DNA from: Dehalococcoidia bacterium
GTDB lineage: Bacteria; Chloroflexota; Dehalococcoidia; Dehalococcoidales; UBA1222
DNA: 20,553 nucleotides
Assembly (NCBI GenBank): GCA_009776515.1
Contig: WRNP01000001.1
Span: 20,772-41,324, forward strand
Reading direction: 5' to 3'
The notes below the pieces were generated by a model. The model was given only the letters and a program-made list of their open reading frames with translations. It did no database searches and was not told the DNA's origin. This document shows positions 14,888 through 20,553 of the stretch, piece after piece (position 1 is the first letter of the stretch; each line of letters begins with the position of its first letter). The position numbers and the translations under genes are program-made.

Positions 14888-16444
14888 TCAGCCCGAACCG
14901 GACCATTCGCCATCTTTTAACTCCATTATCGCCTGCGGCAGCTCCAGCAAAAGGTCAGAAGCGAGCATGCCGGTATCCCCCATTTGAACCCGCACTCGCT
15001 CACCCGCACGGGCATGCAGATAGACACCGAGTGAAGCCGCATCAAACAGGGTTAGCCCTTGCCCCAGAAGCCCGACTACAGCCCCTGCTAAAACATCGCC
15101 CGTACCCGCGGAGGCCAGAGCAGCATTGGCAAAAGGACTTACACGACAGCGGCCATCCGATGCAGCCACTACGGTGAAGGCTCCCTTTAGAACCACCGTC
15201 TTGCCCCAGACAACAGCTTTTTCTTTAGCAATGGCAATACGCCCCGACTGCACCCTTTCTATGGTCATTTTCAATAAACGCGCCATCTCACCGGGATGCG
15301 GGGTAAGAATAGCCTCGAAACCAGATCTCTGCCACCATGCCGACACTTTTGCGAGCGCATTAATGGCATCTGCATCCAATACAAGACGCAAGGGTAGCTT
15401 GCCATCTAGGAGGCAGTCAAGAAAAGCCTCCGCCGCCCGACCCAACCCCGGGCCGATAAGAACAGCGTCAAATTCGGCCACCGATCTTATAAATCCCAGC
15501 GCCTCCGGCCGGATGACCCCCGGAGTGCTTTCCGGCAGGGGGATATAAACCACCTCGGGCATCTTGGCTGCCACTGCCGAGATAATACTCTCCGGAGCTG
15601 CCAGTGTTACAAGACCAGCCCCAACCCGCGCCGCTCCTGCGCAGGCTAGATAGGCCGCTCCGATATAGTTCACCGAACCTGCCACTACCATCACCCGTCC
15701 AAAGCTCCCCTTGTGGGCGTAGGATGAGCGGGGCGGCAACAGCGCCCGCATCTGCCCCACCGTAAGAAGCTCGGTGTTCACATCCGCTGCAATGTGTGGT
15801 GCAAGCCCAATATCAAGAATGAAGATCTCTCCAGCCCGCGCCGCTCCTTCCGGCATATACAGACCACGTTTGGGCAGCCCCAGCGTGAGTGTATGATCAG
15901 CAAAGGGCGTGACTGGATCTGGCTGCCCTGTGTCAGCATTCAAACCTGATGGCAAATCAACCGCAAAGACTTTCAAGGCTGGGCGGTGTCGCTTAGCTAC
16001 CGCAAGCTTCTCTAAGGCCTCCTTATAGACATCTTCTATGCCCCGGTTCTGTCCCGTACCAAAGAGAGCGTCCAGCACAGCATCAGCGGAAGCTAGTAGA
16101 TCATCCAAACCAGACGTAGGGGGACCCATGACGGCAACATCCCTCTCTCTCACTAGACCAAAGTTGCGTTCATCCTCTGAGCGAGCTTTTGCTAGAAAGA
16201 CGCTGACCCGAGCACCCCAGTCGCAGAGATAGCGCGCTGCCACCAGGCCATCGCCTCCATTGTTGCCGGGACCAACAAGGATAACAATGTGCTTGCCAGC
16301 AACCATACCCAACGTGCGGCATACGCTCTGTGCCACTGCCTGCCCAGCCTTCTCCATAAGCATGGCTGTACTCACACCAAGCTTGACACATTCTTCTTCC
16401 ATGCGGCGCATCTCAGCCGCAGTGACAATCTTCACTACGCTCAT
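14888..16444 (-). CDS. nnrDE: Bifunctional NAD(P)H-hydrate repair enzyme (epimerase / ADP-dependent dehydratase)
   Basis: This is a fusion of about 518 residues. The N-terminal YjeF_N epimerase part has MLMEKAGQAVAQSV, GPGNNGGDGLVAARYL, DALFGTG and the DLPSGLNADTG segment. The C-terminal carbohydrate-kinase-like dehydratase part has SYAHKGSFGRVMVVAGS, IGPGLG, LTPHPGEMARLL and ASAGTGDVLAG. Together they epimerise and then dehydrate damaged NADHX/NADPHX back to NAD(P)H. ATG 16444 is chosen: GGGGGAAA lies about 9 nt upstream, the protein then opens MSVVKIVTAAEM, and a promoter covers the ATG at 16498. It is first in an operon with coaX (50 bp downstream) and coaBC. Confidence 0.93.
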   Translation of the reverse strand: MSVVKIVTAAEMRRMEEECVKLGVSTAMLMEKAGQAVAQSVCRTLGMVAGKHIVILVGPGNNGGDGLVAARYLCDWGARVSVFLAKARSEDERNFGLVRERDVAVMGPPTSGLDDLLASADAVLDALFGTGQNRGIEDVYKEALEKLAVAKRHRPALKVFAVDLPSGLNADTGQPDPVTPFADHTLTLGLPKRGLYMPEGAARAGEIFILDIGLAPHIAADVNTELLTVGQMRALLPPRSSYAHKGSFGRVMVVAGSVNYIGAAYLACAGAARVGAGLVTLAAPESIISAVAAKMPEVVYIPLPESTPGVIRPEALGFIRSVAEFDAVLIGPGLGRAAEAFLDCLLDGKLPLRLVLDADAINALAKVSAWWQRSGFEAILTPHPGEMARLLKMTIERVQSGRIAIAKEKAVVWGKTVVLKGAFTVVAASDGRCRVSPFANAALASAGTGDVLAGAVVGLLGQGLTLFDAASLGVYLHARAGERVRVQMGDTGMLASDLLLELPQAIMELKDGEWSGSG

Positions 16445-16469
16445 ACAAGAAATGTTTCCCCCGTTTGGC

Positions 16470-16498
16470 AGTTTAACAGTCAAAGCGCATGCGGTCAA
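16470..16498 (-). promoter_or_regulatory. Promoter of the nnrDE-coaX-coaBC operon
   Basis: On the minus strand this reads TTGACC (16498-16493), a 17-bp spacer and TAAACT (16475-16470). Transcription should start near 16463, about 20 nt before ATG 16444. This decides the start of nnrDE. Confidence 0.6.
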
Positions 16499-16653
16499 TC
16501 ACCAAAGAAGAGTTTAAAACCAGTCATGATTAATGCAACAGTTTCCAATCCTTAGACCTTGTGTTGGCTTTTGTACCCCTGCGCGTCTTAAGCGCTTCAT
16601 TTTACAGACGACTTGGAGTAGAATACCGACAGCATTTTAAGGCAGGAAATAAG

Positions 16654-17610
16654 ATGTCGCAAACTCGTTACAATCAGATTGACAGCCTCAACCTGGAACA
16701 GCTCGCCTTGGGCGAGCTAAACTGGATAAACATTCAGCCGCCCACAGAAAAGGTACGCGAGTACCTAGCTGACAATTACCCCTTCCACCCTCTCGACCTA
16801 GACGATGTCTTCAGCCGCATCCAGCGCCCCAAAATGGATGAGTACAAGGACTACCTATTTTTCGTCTTCAATTTCCCGCGCTATAATAAGAAAGAGCAGA
16901 TCCTTAGCCAAAGCCAGGTCTCGGTATTCATCGGTGATGGTTACCTCATTACTCTACATAGGGGAGAGCTTAAACCACTACACGGCTTGTTCGATGCCTG
17001 TCAAAACAATGATGAACTGCGACAGGATGTCATGGGAAATGGCACTGGCTACCTTCTCTATCGCATCCTCGACCGTCTGATAGATTATTGCCTGCCAATC
17101 CTCAACAAAACTGGAAGCGGCATTGAGGAGATTGAGGACCACATCTTTTCTCCCAGAACGCGCAACACGGTACGCGAGATCTCGCGCCTGAGAAGGGATG
17201 TCATCTCCTTCCGTCGCACCATCTGGCCGATGCGTACCCTGCTTGGCGGTCTGGAGGCAAAGCTACGCCGATTCTCCAAGAAAGATCTTTCCGTCTATTT
17301 TGGCGATATGGTGGATCACCTAGAAAAGATTTGGGATGGACTCAATGAGTACAAAGAAATTATTGAAGGGTTACACGCCACCCATGACAGCTTGGCCTCT
17401 GCCCGCATCAATGATGTACTCCGTGTCCTGACCATTCTGGCCACTATAGGCACAACGCTTTCAGTGGTTGGCACTTTCTACGGCATGAATGTAGCGCTAC
17501 CCGGCGACGTGGATACCGGCAACCCCTTCTCCTGGATTATTATCATGACTTTCATGCTTCTCATCACTGGTGCCATGCTGTATTATTTTTACCGCAAGGA
17601 CTGGCTGTAA
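16654..17610 (+). CDS. corA: CorA-family Mg2+/Co2+ transporter
   Basis: The protein has 318 residues. A long soluble alpha/beta N-terminal domain is followed by extended helices (INDVLRVLTILATIGTTLSVV) and the signature YGMN (276-279) at the end of the first membrane helix. A second membrane helix (WIIIMTFMLLITGAMLYYF) leads to a basic C-terminus (YRKDWL). CorA proteins form pentameric channels for divalent metal uptake. ATG 16654 is chosen over an upstream frame start because AGGA sits 7 nt before it and the protein then opens MSQTRYNQID. A TAGAAT at 16619-16624 is a possible -10 with only a weak -35. It is followed 5 bp later by yhhQ. Confidence 0.93.
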   Translation: MSQTRYNQIDSLNLEQLALGELNWINIQPPTEKVREYLADNYPFHPLDLDDVFSRIQRPKMDEYKDYLFFVFNFPRYNKKEQILSQSQVSVFIGDGYLITLHRGELKPLHGLFDACQNNDELRQDVMGNGTGYLLYRILDRLIDYCLPILNKTGSGIEEIEDHIFSPRTRNTVREISRLRRDVISFRRTIWPMRTLLGGLEAKLRRFSKKDLSVYFGDMVDHLEKIWDGLNEYKEIIEGLHATHDSLASARINDVLRVLTILATIGTTLSVVGTFYGMNVALPGDVDTGNPFSWIIIMTFMLLITGAMLYYFYRKDWL

Positions 17611-17615
17611 ATCCC

Positions 17616-18278
17616 ATGGTCACCCGCCCCAGCAGTCACCTGTTGGTTATAAGCGCCCTTTTCGTCACCTGCCTGATCGCCGCTAATACCATCGGCGTTA
17701 AACTAGTCGAACTCGGCCCATTTATGCTACCAGCCGCCGTAATCGTCTTTCCCCTGAGCTATGTCATTGGCGACATCATAACCGAGGTCTATGGTTTCCG
17801 CTGGGCACGGCGTATCATCTGGCTAGGCTTTCTGTGTAACCTCTTTTTCGCTCTTTTCGTCTGGTCAGGCGGACTCATGCCTGCAGCATCTTCCTGGGGG
17901 GGGCAGAGTGCTTATGAAGCTATCCTGGGCTATACTCCTCGCTTATTGCTCGCTTCCTTTAGCGGCTACCTAGCAGGCGAGTTCACCAATTCACTGGTAC
18001 TTTCGCGCCTAAAGGTAGCCACGCGCGGACGCTGGTTGTGGCTACGTACCATAGGCTCAAGCGTAGTCGGAGAGGGATTGGACTCTGCCCTCTTTATTGC
18101 CATTGCTTTCGCCGGACCGAACTTTAGTGTCGGACTTGTCATGAACCACTGGCTGGCCAAGGTAGCCATTGAGGTCCTGGCTACCCCCTTTACTTACACC
18201 GCGGTGGGGTACCTGAAGCGCAAAGAAGGGGCGGAGACTTGCGACGATCACGCAAGCCTGAACCCGTTTAAAATATAA
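17616..18278 (+). CDS. yhhQ: Queuosine precursor transporter, YhhQ/VUT family
   Basis: This 220-residue membrane protein has about six hydrophobic segments. The family pattern is clear: LIAANTIGVKLVELGPFMLPAA, then FPLSYVIGDIITEVYGF, SFSGYLAGEFTNSLVLSRLK, and a late VGEGLDSALFIAIAF and NHWLAKVAIEVLATPF. YhhQ proteins import queuosine precursors (preQ0/preQ1), used to modify tRNA wobble position 34. It starts 5 bp after corA and is surely co-transcribed. I see no preQ1 riboswitch in front of the pair. No queuosine synthesis genes are in the window, which fits a salvage lifestyle but does not prove it. Confidence 0.9.
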   Translation: MVTRPSSHLLVISALFVTCLIAANTIGVKLVELGPFMLPAAVIVFPLSYVIGDIITEVYGFRWARRIIWLGFLCNLFFALFVWSGGLMPAASSWGGQSAYEAILGYTPRLLLASFSGYLAGEFTNSLVLSRLKVATRGRWLWLRTIGSSVVGEGLDSALFIAIAFAGPNFSVGLVMNHWLAKVAIEVLATPFTYTAVGYLKRKEGAETCDDHASLNPFKI

Positions 18279-18384
18279 GCGGCCGATCCCTGGAGAAGCT
18301 TATAGCCCCACCCAACCACCGCTGTTTCAATATACACCGCGCAGGAAGATAGTAGCGCTATCCTACGATGGATCGAGGAATGCT

Positions 18385-18659
18385 ATAAAAATAAGATTTT
18401 GGGTGTACACAATATCAAAGCTGGTTCTGCCAAATTGCCTGGAGTGCCGGTCAACGGAGTTCTTGCGCTAGATGCCGGTTGCCTCAGCTCGCTCAGCACC
18501 TCGGAACAGCTTATTTTGCAGGCAGTTCTTCTTCCCCATCAGCACTACGACCACCTGCGTGACCTACCCACATTTGGCATGAATCTGTCACTCAATAACG
18601 CCAGTGGGGCAGTGTACGGCCCTTCTGAGATGCAAGGCGTCCTTAGAGATAGAGATTGA
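18385..18659 (+). pseudogene. Truncated metallo-beta-lactamase-fold gene remnant
   Basis: The frame from 18399 encodes LGVHNIKAG, then VLALDAGCLSS and the metal-binding HQHYDHLRD, the opening of an MBL-fold hydrolase. Three lesions are visible. The expected start (five bases after GAGGA at 18375-18379) is ATA at 18385. The T run at 18397-18400 is one base short, so KIRF is out of frame with LGVHN. The protein also ends at a TGA at 18659 after only about 90 of the usual 250 or so residues. It is a dead fragment between yhhQ and the tRNA. The 100 bp upstream of it (18279-18384) contains nothing I can identify. Confidence 0.7.
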
Positions 18660-18697
18660 GGCGTAGCAAGATAAAGCCCATTGGTCTGGTCTTTAGA

Positions 18698-18726
18698 TTG
18701 ACATCGCAGGCACCAAGCGATAAACT
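18698..18726 (+). promoter_or_regulatory. Promoter of the tRNA gene
   Basis: TTGACA (18698-18703), a 17-bp spacer and TAAACT (18721-18726). The tRNA starts 10 bp after the -10 box, as expected for a stand-alone tRNA gene. Confidence 0.7.
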
Positions 18727-18735
18727 AAGAAACTT

Positions 18736-18807
18736 GGCAGCGTAGCTCAGTGGTAGAGCAGGGGACTCATAAGCCCTTGGTCACTAGTTCAAGTCTAGTC
18801 GCTGCCA
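18736..18807 (+). tRNA. tRNA with CAU anticodon (Ile2 or elongator Met)
   Basis: The 72-nt cloverleaf has a 7-bp acceptor stem (GGCAGCG/CGCTGCC), discriminator A, a D stem GCTC/GAGC with a 7-nt loop, anticodon loop CTCATAA with CAU, and T arm ACTAG-TTCAAGT-CTAGT. CCA is not encoded. The 1-72 pair is G-C, so it is not an initiator. The stretch around the anticodon and variable region (GACTCATAA ... CTTGGTC, GTTCAAGTC) resembles E. coli tRNA-Ile2 (ileX), whose CAU is converted to lysidine-AU, but elongator Met cannot be excluded. Oddity: in the anticodon stem, A31 faces G39 where relatives have U39, so the pair next to the loop is a mismatch, and 27-43 is G-T. Confidence 0.9.
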
Positions 18808-18896
18808 CTTTAAAGCTAAAAAGAGGCCCGCAAGCCAAAAATGATTGCCTACTGTTCGAGTGGCTGCCTGCAAAACACAGGCACAACTAAAGCTAG

Positions 18897-18914
18897 CTAG
18901 TGACCAAGGGCCTA
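18897..18914 (-). repeat. Inverted copy of part of the tRNA
   Basis: The reverse complement of this 18-mer matches tRNA positions 18770-18787 at 17 of 18 bases, with 15 in a row exact (GCCCTTGGTCACTAG). The copied part runs from the last anticodon base through the variable region to the 5' half of the T stem. It lies 90 bp after the tRNA in inverted orientation. Confidence 0.65.
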
Positions 18915-19074
18915 ATCTACTAACGCATCTTAATCGCGGACAATATATAGCTTGTCGGCGTATTCTTGACCACCATATTTCCTCAACGACAGCTCTTTCC
19001 TCATGAAATGTTTTGTCAATTGAATTTTTGTTCTTCTTTCCCATATTAGTTTACATATCTCCAAGACTCACACG

Positions 19075-19346
19075 TCAATATCTTTGTATGTAGCGTTGGA
19101 AAAATAGCTTTGCCATACGCCAAATGATTGATACACCATTTTCCGCCTCTTGCATCGCACGAAAACTGATACGGGCATGAGCCGACCGCGCTACATCAAC
19201 ATATATTCCGCCCGAGGCAGGTCGGCGGCGTGTTCGGAGACAAGCTGTTTGTATCGGTTATCTAAAAAGGTAGCAGTATCACAGAAAGCTGGCAGCGGAA
19301 GATCTAAATATACTCCGTTGCGAATTACGGTATCAATATCACGCAT
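19075..19346 (-). pseudogene. Frameshifted gene remnant, family not recognised
   Basis: From ATG 19346 the minus strand reads MRDIDTVIRNGVYLDLP ... DNRYKQLVSEHAADLPRAEY and then meets a TAG at 19191-19193. Two bases on, another frame continues smoothly: YVDVARSAHARISFRAM, then SIIWRMAKLFFQRYIQRY and a TGA at 19075-19077. The switch falls in a short TATAT run, so a 2-bp insertion is the simplest explanation. The joined product would be about 90 residues with a basic, aromatic C-terminus, vaguely like the end of some family 2 glycosyltransferases, but I do not recognise it with confidence. No Shine-Dalgarno is evident. Confidence 0.45.
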
Positions 19347-19392
19347 TCAATAATACAGCCCGCTAATTCATATTAATTTTTTAAATTCCACT

Positions 19393-19413
19393 ATTGACAT
19401 TATTAATATCAAT
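19393..19413. promoter_or_regulatory. Candidate operator: near-perfect palindrome over the -35 box and spacer
   Basis: ATTGACATTA (19393-19402), a central T, then TAATATCAAT (19404-19413). The arms match at 9 of 10 positions. The palindrome covers the whole -35 box and most of the spacer of the DUF2089-like operon promoter, so a dimeric protein bound here would block RNA polymerase. Confidence 0.55.
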
Positions 19414-19421
19414 GCTATAAT
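19394..19421 (+). promoter_or_regulatory. Promoter of the DUF2089-like operon
   Basis: TTGACA (19394-19399), a 16-bp spacer and TATAAT (19416-19421). Both hexamers are perfect. Transcription should start near 19428, giving a leader of about 35 nt with a strong GAAGGAGG Shine-Dalgarno. Confidence 0.85.
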
Positions 19422-19462
19422 TGAATCAATTAAATACATTTTTAACACCTGAAGGAGGAAAT

Positions 19463-19831
19463 ATGGCTCGAGATTGGACGGAGCTTACCCACCTTACCAG
19501 CGGTGAGGAAATCGTCGTGGAACGGGTGAGGCTCACAAGAAACAACGTTGCTATTGAGGGCGAGTTCGCCCTGCCGCCACTGGCCCAACTTACCGCCGAG
19601 GACCAGGTATTCGTCGTGGCTTTCGTAGGAACTCATGGATCCATCAAGGATATGGAGCAACTCTTCGGTATAAGCTATCCCACCGTAAAAAACCGCCTGG
19701 GTCGGCTCGCGGGCAAACTAAGGATGGTAGAAGTTGCGTCCACACCCGATACAGCGCTACCAGCAGATGTGCTTGATCTTCTGGAGCGGGGCGAGATCAC
19801 TGCCACCGAAGCATTGGAGAGGTTGTCGTGA
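19463..19831 (+). CDS. DUF2089-like helix-turn-helix protein without zinc ribbon
   Basis: This is a 122-residue protein. The centre, IEGEFALPPLAQLTAEDQVF followed by GSIKDMEQLFGISYPTVKNRLGRL (about 58-81), matches DUF2089 proteins, whose HTH resembles sigma-factor region 4. DUF2089 members usually begin with a four-cysteine zinc ribbon; here the first 30 residues (ELTHLTSGEEIVVERVRLTRNNV) contain no cysteine. The end, DVLDLLERGEITATEALERL, looks like a SHOCT-like helix pair, also found at the start of the third gene of the operon. GAAGGAGGAAAT precedes ATG 19463. It is likely a DNA-binding regulator of its own operon, which would fit the palindrome over the promoter. That link is inference. 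Confidence 0.78.
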   Translation: MARDWTELTHLTSGEEIVVERVRLTRNNVAIEGEFALPPLAQLTAEDQVFVVAFVGTHGSIKDMEQLFGISYPTVKNRLGRLAGKLRMVEVASTPDTALPADVLDLLERGEITATEALERLS

Positions 19832-19847
19832 GTCATGGAGTATATAA

Positions 19848-20123
19848 GTGAGCTTGCCCATACTACTGCACCTGCGGTTCCCCACAAAGAGGGGCCCCCG
19901 AGGCCTATGGCTGCCTTGGTTCTTTATCTATCCCGCACTACTGGCCATAATGCTAATCGCCTTGCCCTGTATCTTGGTCTTGGCAGCCATACTGCTGCCT
20001 TTGGGCAAAGCTCGCCCGCTCATTACGGCTGGTCCTTGCCTGTGGCGCCTCCTCTCCGCTTTGGGCGGTCTGCGGGCAGAGATACAAGCAGCCCATTGTG
20101 AGGTACTAATAAACTTTGTTTAA
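19848..20123 (+). CDS. Small conserved membrane protein between DUF2089-like and SHOCT-like genes
   Basis: This 91-residue protein opens MSLPILLHLRFPTKRG, which looks like a membrane-bound N-terminus. It has a long hydrophobic block WLPWFFIYPALLAIMLIALP extending to about residue 52 (one long or two short membrane helices), a basic loop, and CLWRLLSALGGLRAEIQ before a C-terminal strand CEVLINFV. The layout resembles the middle gene of similar DUF2089-type operons I recall in Chloroflexota. GTG 19848 is chosen because GGAG lies 7 nt upstream; an overlapping frame from ATG 19835 has no such character. It starts 16 bp after the regulator gene. Function unknown. Confidence 0.72.
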   Translation: MSLPILLHLRFPTKRGPRGLWLPWFFIYPALLAIMLIALPCILVLAAILLPLGKARPLITAGPCLWRLLSALGGLRAEIQAAHCEVLINFV

Positions 20124-20152
20124 TACCCAAAAATAAATTTAGGGAGAATAAA

Positions 20153-20553
20153 ATGTCGGACAATCGCAAAAAGGTTCTGGAAATGCTGGCTACCAAGAAA
20201 ATAAGCATTGAGGAGGCCTTGCAACTCTTGGATGCCGTAGAACACTCGCGAACAGCCTATTCTGAGGCACCCCCACCCAGCCAGCGCACCATAAAGTATC
20301 TGCGTGTGCTAGTGGACTCGCCTCTCGGCGAAAGTGGTGCTGAAGGCGCAAAGAAGGCCAATATCCGCGTGCCGATAGCCCTCATTCGAGCGGGGATGAA
20401 GTTCACCTCTCTCATTCCTAGCGAGGTTTCCGGTCAAGTTGAGAATGCCCTTAAGGAAAAGGGAGTTAATCTTGACCTAAAGAGTCTAAAGGACATGAAT
20501 GCCGAGGAACTCATCCAGTCACTCTCTGAACTGGAAATAGATGTCACCGACAA
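20153..20553 (+). CDS. SHOCT-like domain protein, partial (right edge)
   Basis: The first 133 codons are present and the gene runs off the window. The N-terminus, KKVLEMLATKKISIEEALQLLDAVE, is the SHOCT-like helix pair also seen at the start of LiaX/YvlB-type envelope-stress proteins. A linker (SEAPPPSQ) is followed by a beta-rich domain with YLRVLVDSP and the segment KANIRVPIALIRAGMKFTSLIP, which is typical of these proteins. AGGGAG lies 7 nt before ATG 20153. It is the third gene after the DUF2089-like regulator and the membrane protein. A role in sensing or answering envelope stress is inference from the family. Confidence 0.8.
   Translation, partial: MSDNRKKVLEMLATKKISIEEALQLLDAVEHSRTAYSEAPPPSQRTIKYLRVLVDSPLGESGAEGAKKANIRVPIALIRAGMKFTSLIPSEVSGQVENALKEKGVNLDLKSLKDMNAEELIQSLSELEIDVTD

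Larger units (their letters stand above)
18808..19392. other. Decayed intergenic region after the tRNA
   Basis: This stretch of nearly 600 bp holds no intact gene. It contains a hairpin TGCCTG-CAAAACA-CAGGCA just after the tRNA (about 18865-18883), an inverted tRNA fragment at 18897-18914, and the frameshifted remnant at 19075-19346. A 24-codon minus-strand frame (18930-19004, ending in YGGQEYADKLYIVRD) has protein-like composition but no ribosome-binding site or known family. The pattern fits the scar of a decayed insertion next to a tRNA, though no integrase is left. Confidence 0.4.

Noticed and set aside
14506..15177. Long plus-strand open frame antisense to coaX and nnrDE
   Set aside because: Low-complexity Ser/Pro/Arg-rich translation, spans two well-supported genes on the other strand.
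16445..16498. N-terminal extension of nnrDE from ATG 16498
   Set aside because: The extension overlaps the -35 and -10 boxes of the operon promoter, and the protein family begins near MSVVKIVTAAEM.
16561..16653. N-terminal extension of corA from an upstream start
   Set aside because: No Shine-Dalgarno there, while AGGA lies 7 nt before ATG 16654; the extra residues do not resemble CorA.
18736..18914. Clear integration site of a genomic island at the tRNA
   Set aside because: No integrase is present and the tRNA copy is inverted, not direct, so an island boundary cannot be claimed from this window.
18784..19044. 86-codon minus-strand frame running into the tRNA
   Set aside because: It reads antisense through the tRNA and the inverted tRNA fragment, and its C-terminal half is Trp/Cys-rich nonsense. 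Another frame in the same stretch looks more protein-like but is also unsupported.
1..20553. CRISPR array, rRNA, insertion sequence with terminal repeats, or phage genes
   Set aside because: No regularly spaced repeats, rRNA-like segments, transposase or structural phage genes were seen on either strand.

Overview
The window (about 53% GC by eye) looks like a piece of a Chloroflexota chromosome, most likely class Dehalococcoidia. This rests on gene content and not on a database search: a KamA-family radical SAM enzyme followed by two Ddl-like ATP-grasp proteins, a DUF2089-like / small membrane protein / SHOCT-like trio, a lipoprotein with a peptidase-MA-like tail, and a DPM1-like glycosyltransferase carrying a GtrA domain. 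Genes are dense, in short operons, with recognisable TTGACA/TATAAT-type promoters.

Left part (1-4970). A GT2-GtrA glycosyltransferase runs off the left edge on the minus strand. Next to it is a minus-strand lipoprotein gene interrupted by an in-frame TGA, whose zinc-peptidase motif is already degenerate. A divergent promoter region separates it from a plus-strand ABC-F ATPase gene.

Central operon (4967-9951, minus strand). A good promoter at 9923-9951 drives kamA, two ATP-grasp ligases (overlapping) and a GNAT acetyltransferase. A small HExxH metallopeptidase and a DUF6602 nuclease-like protein follow on the same strand. KamA keeps both aspartates that select lysine in lysine 2,3-aminomutase, so the first four genes plausibly make a beta-lysine-containing, possibly acetylated, small peptide. 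This is the best candidate here for an undescribed system.

Cofactor region (10423-16498). A small membrane protein and then nadK / ArgA-like GNAT / Nudix hydrolase run on the plus strand. They converge on a minus-strand operon for NAD(P)H-hydrate repair and CoA synthesis (nnrDE, coaX, coaBC). CoaX lacks the first catalytic aspartate (Asp6 to Gly), and the CoaC half has Ser where E. coli Dfp has Cys.

Right part (16499-20553). A corA-yhhQ pair comes first. It is followed by a decayed stretch with a metallo-beta-lactamase-fold pseudogene, a CAU tRNA with its own promoter, an inverted copy of part of that tRNA, and a frameshifted minus-strand gene remnant. Last is an operon with a near-consensus promoter overlaid by a near-perfect palindrome, encoding a DUF2089-like HTH protein, a small membrane protein and a SHOCT-like protein that runs off the right edge.
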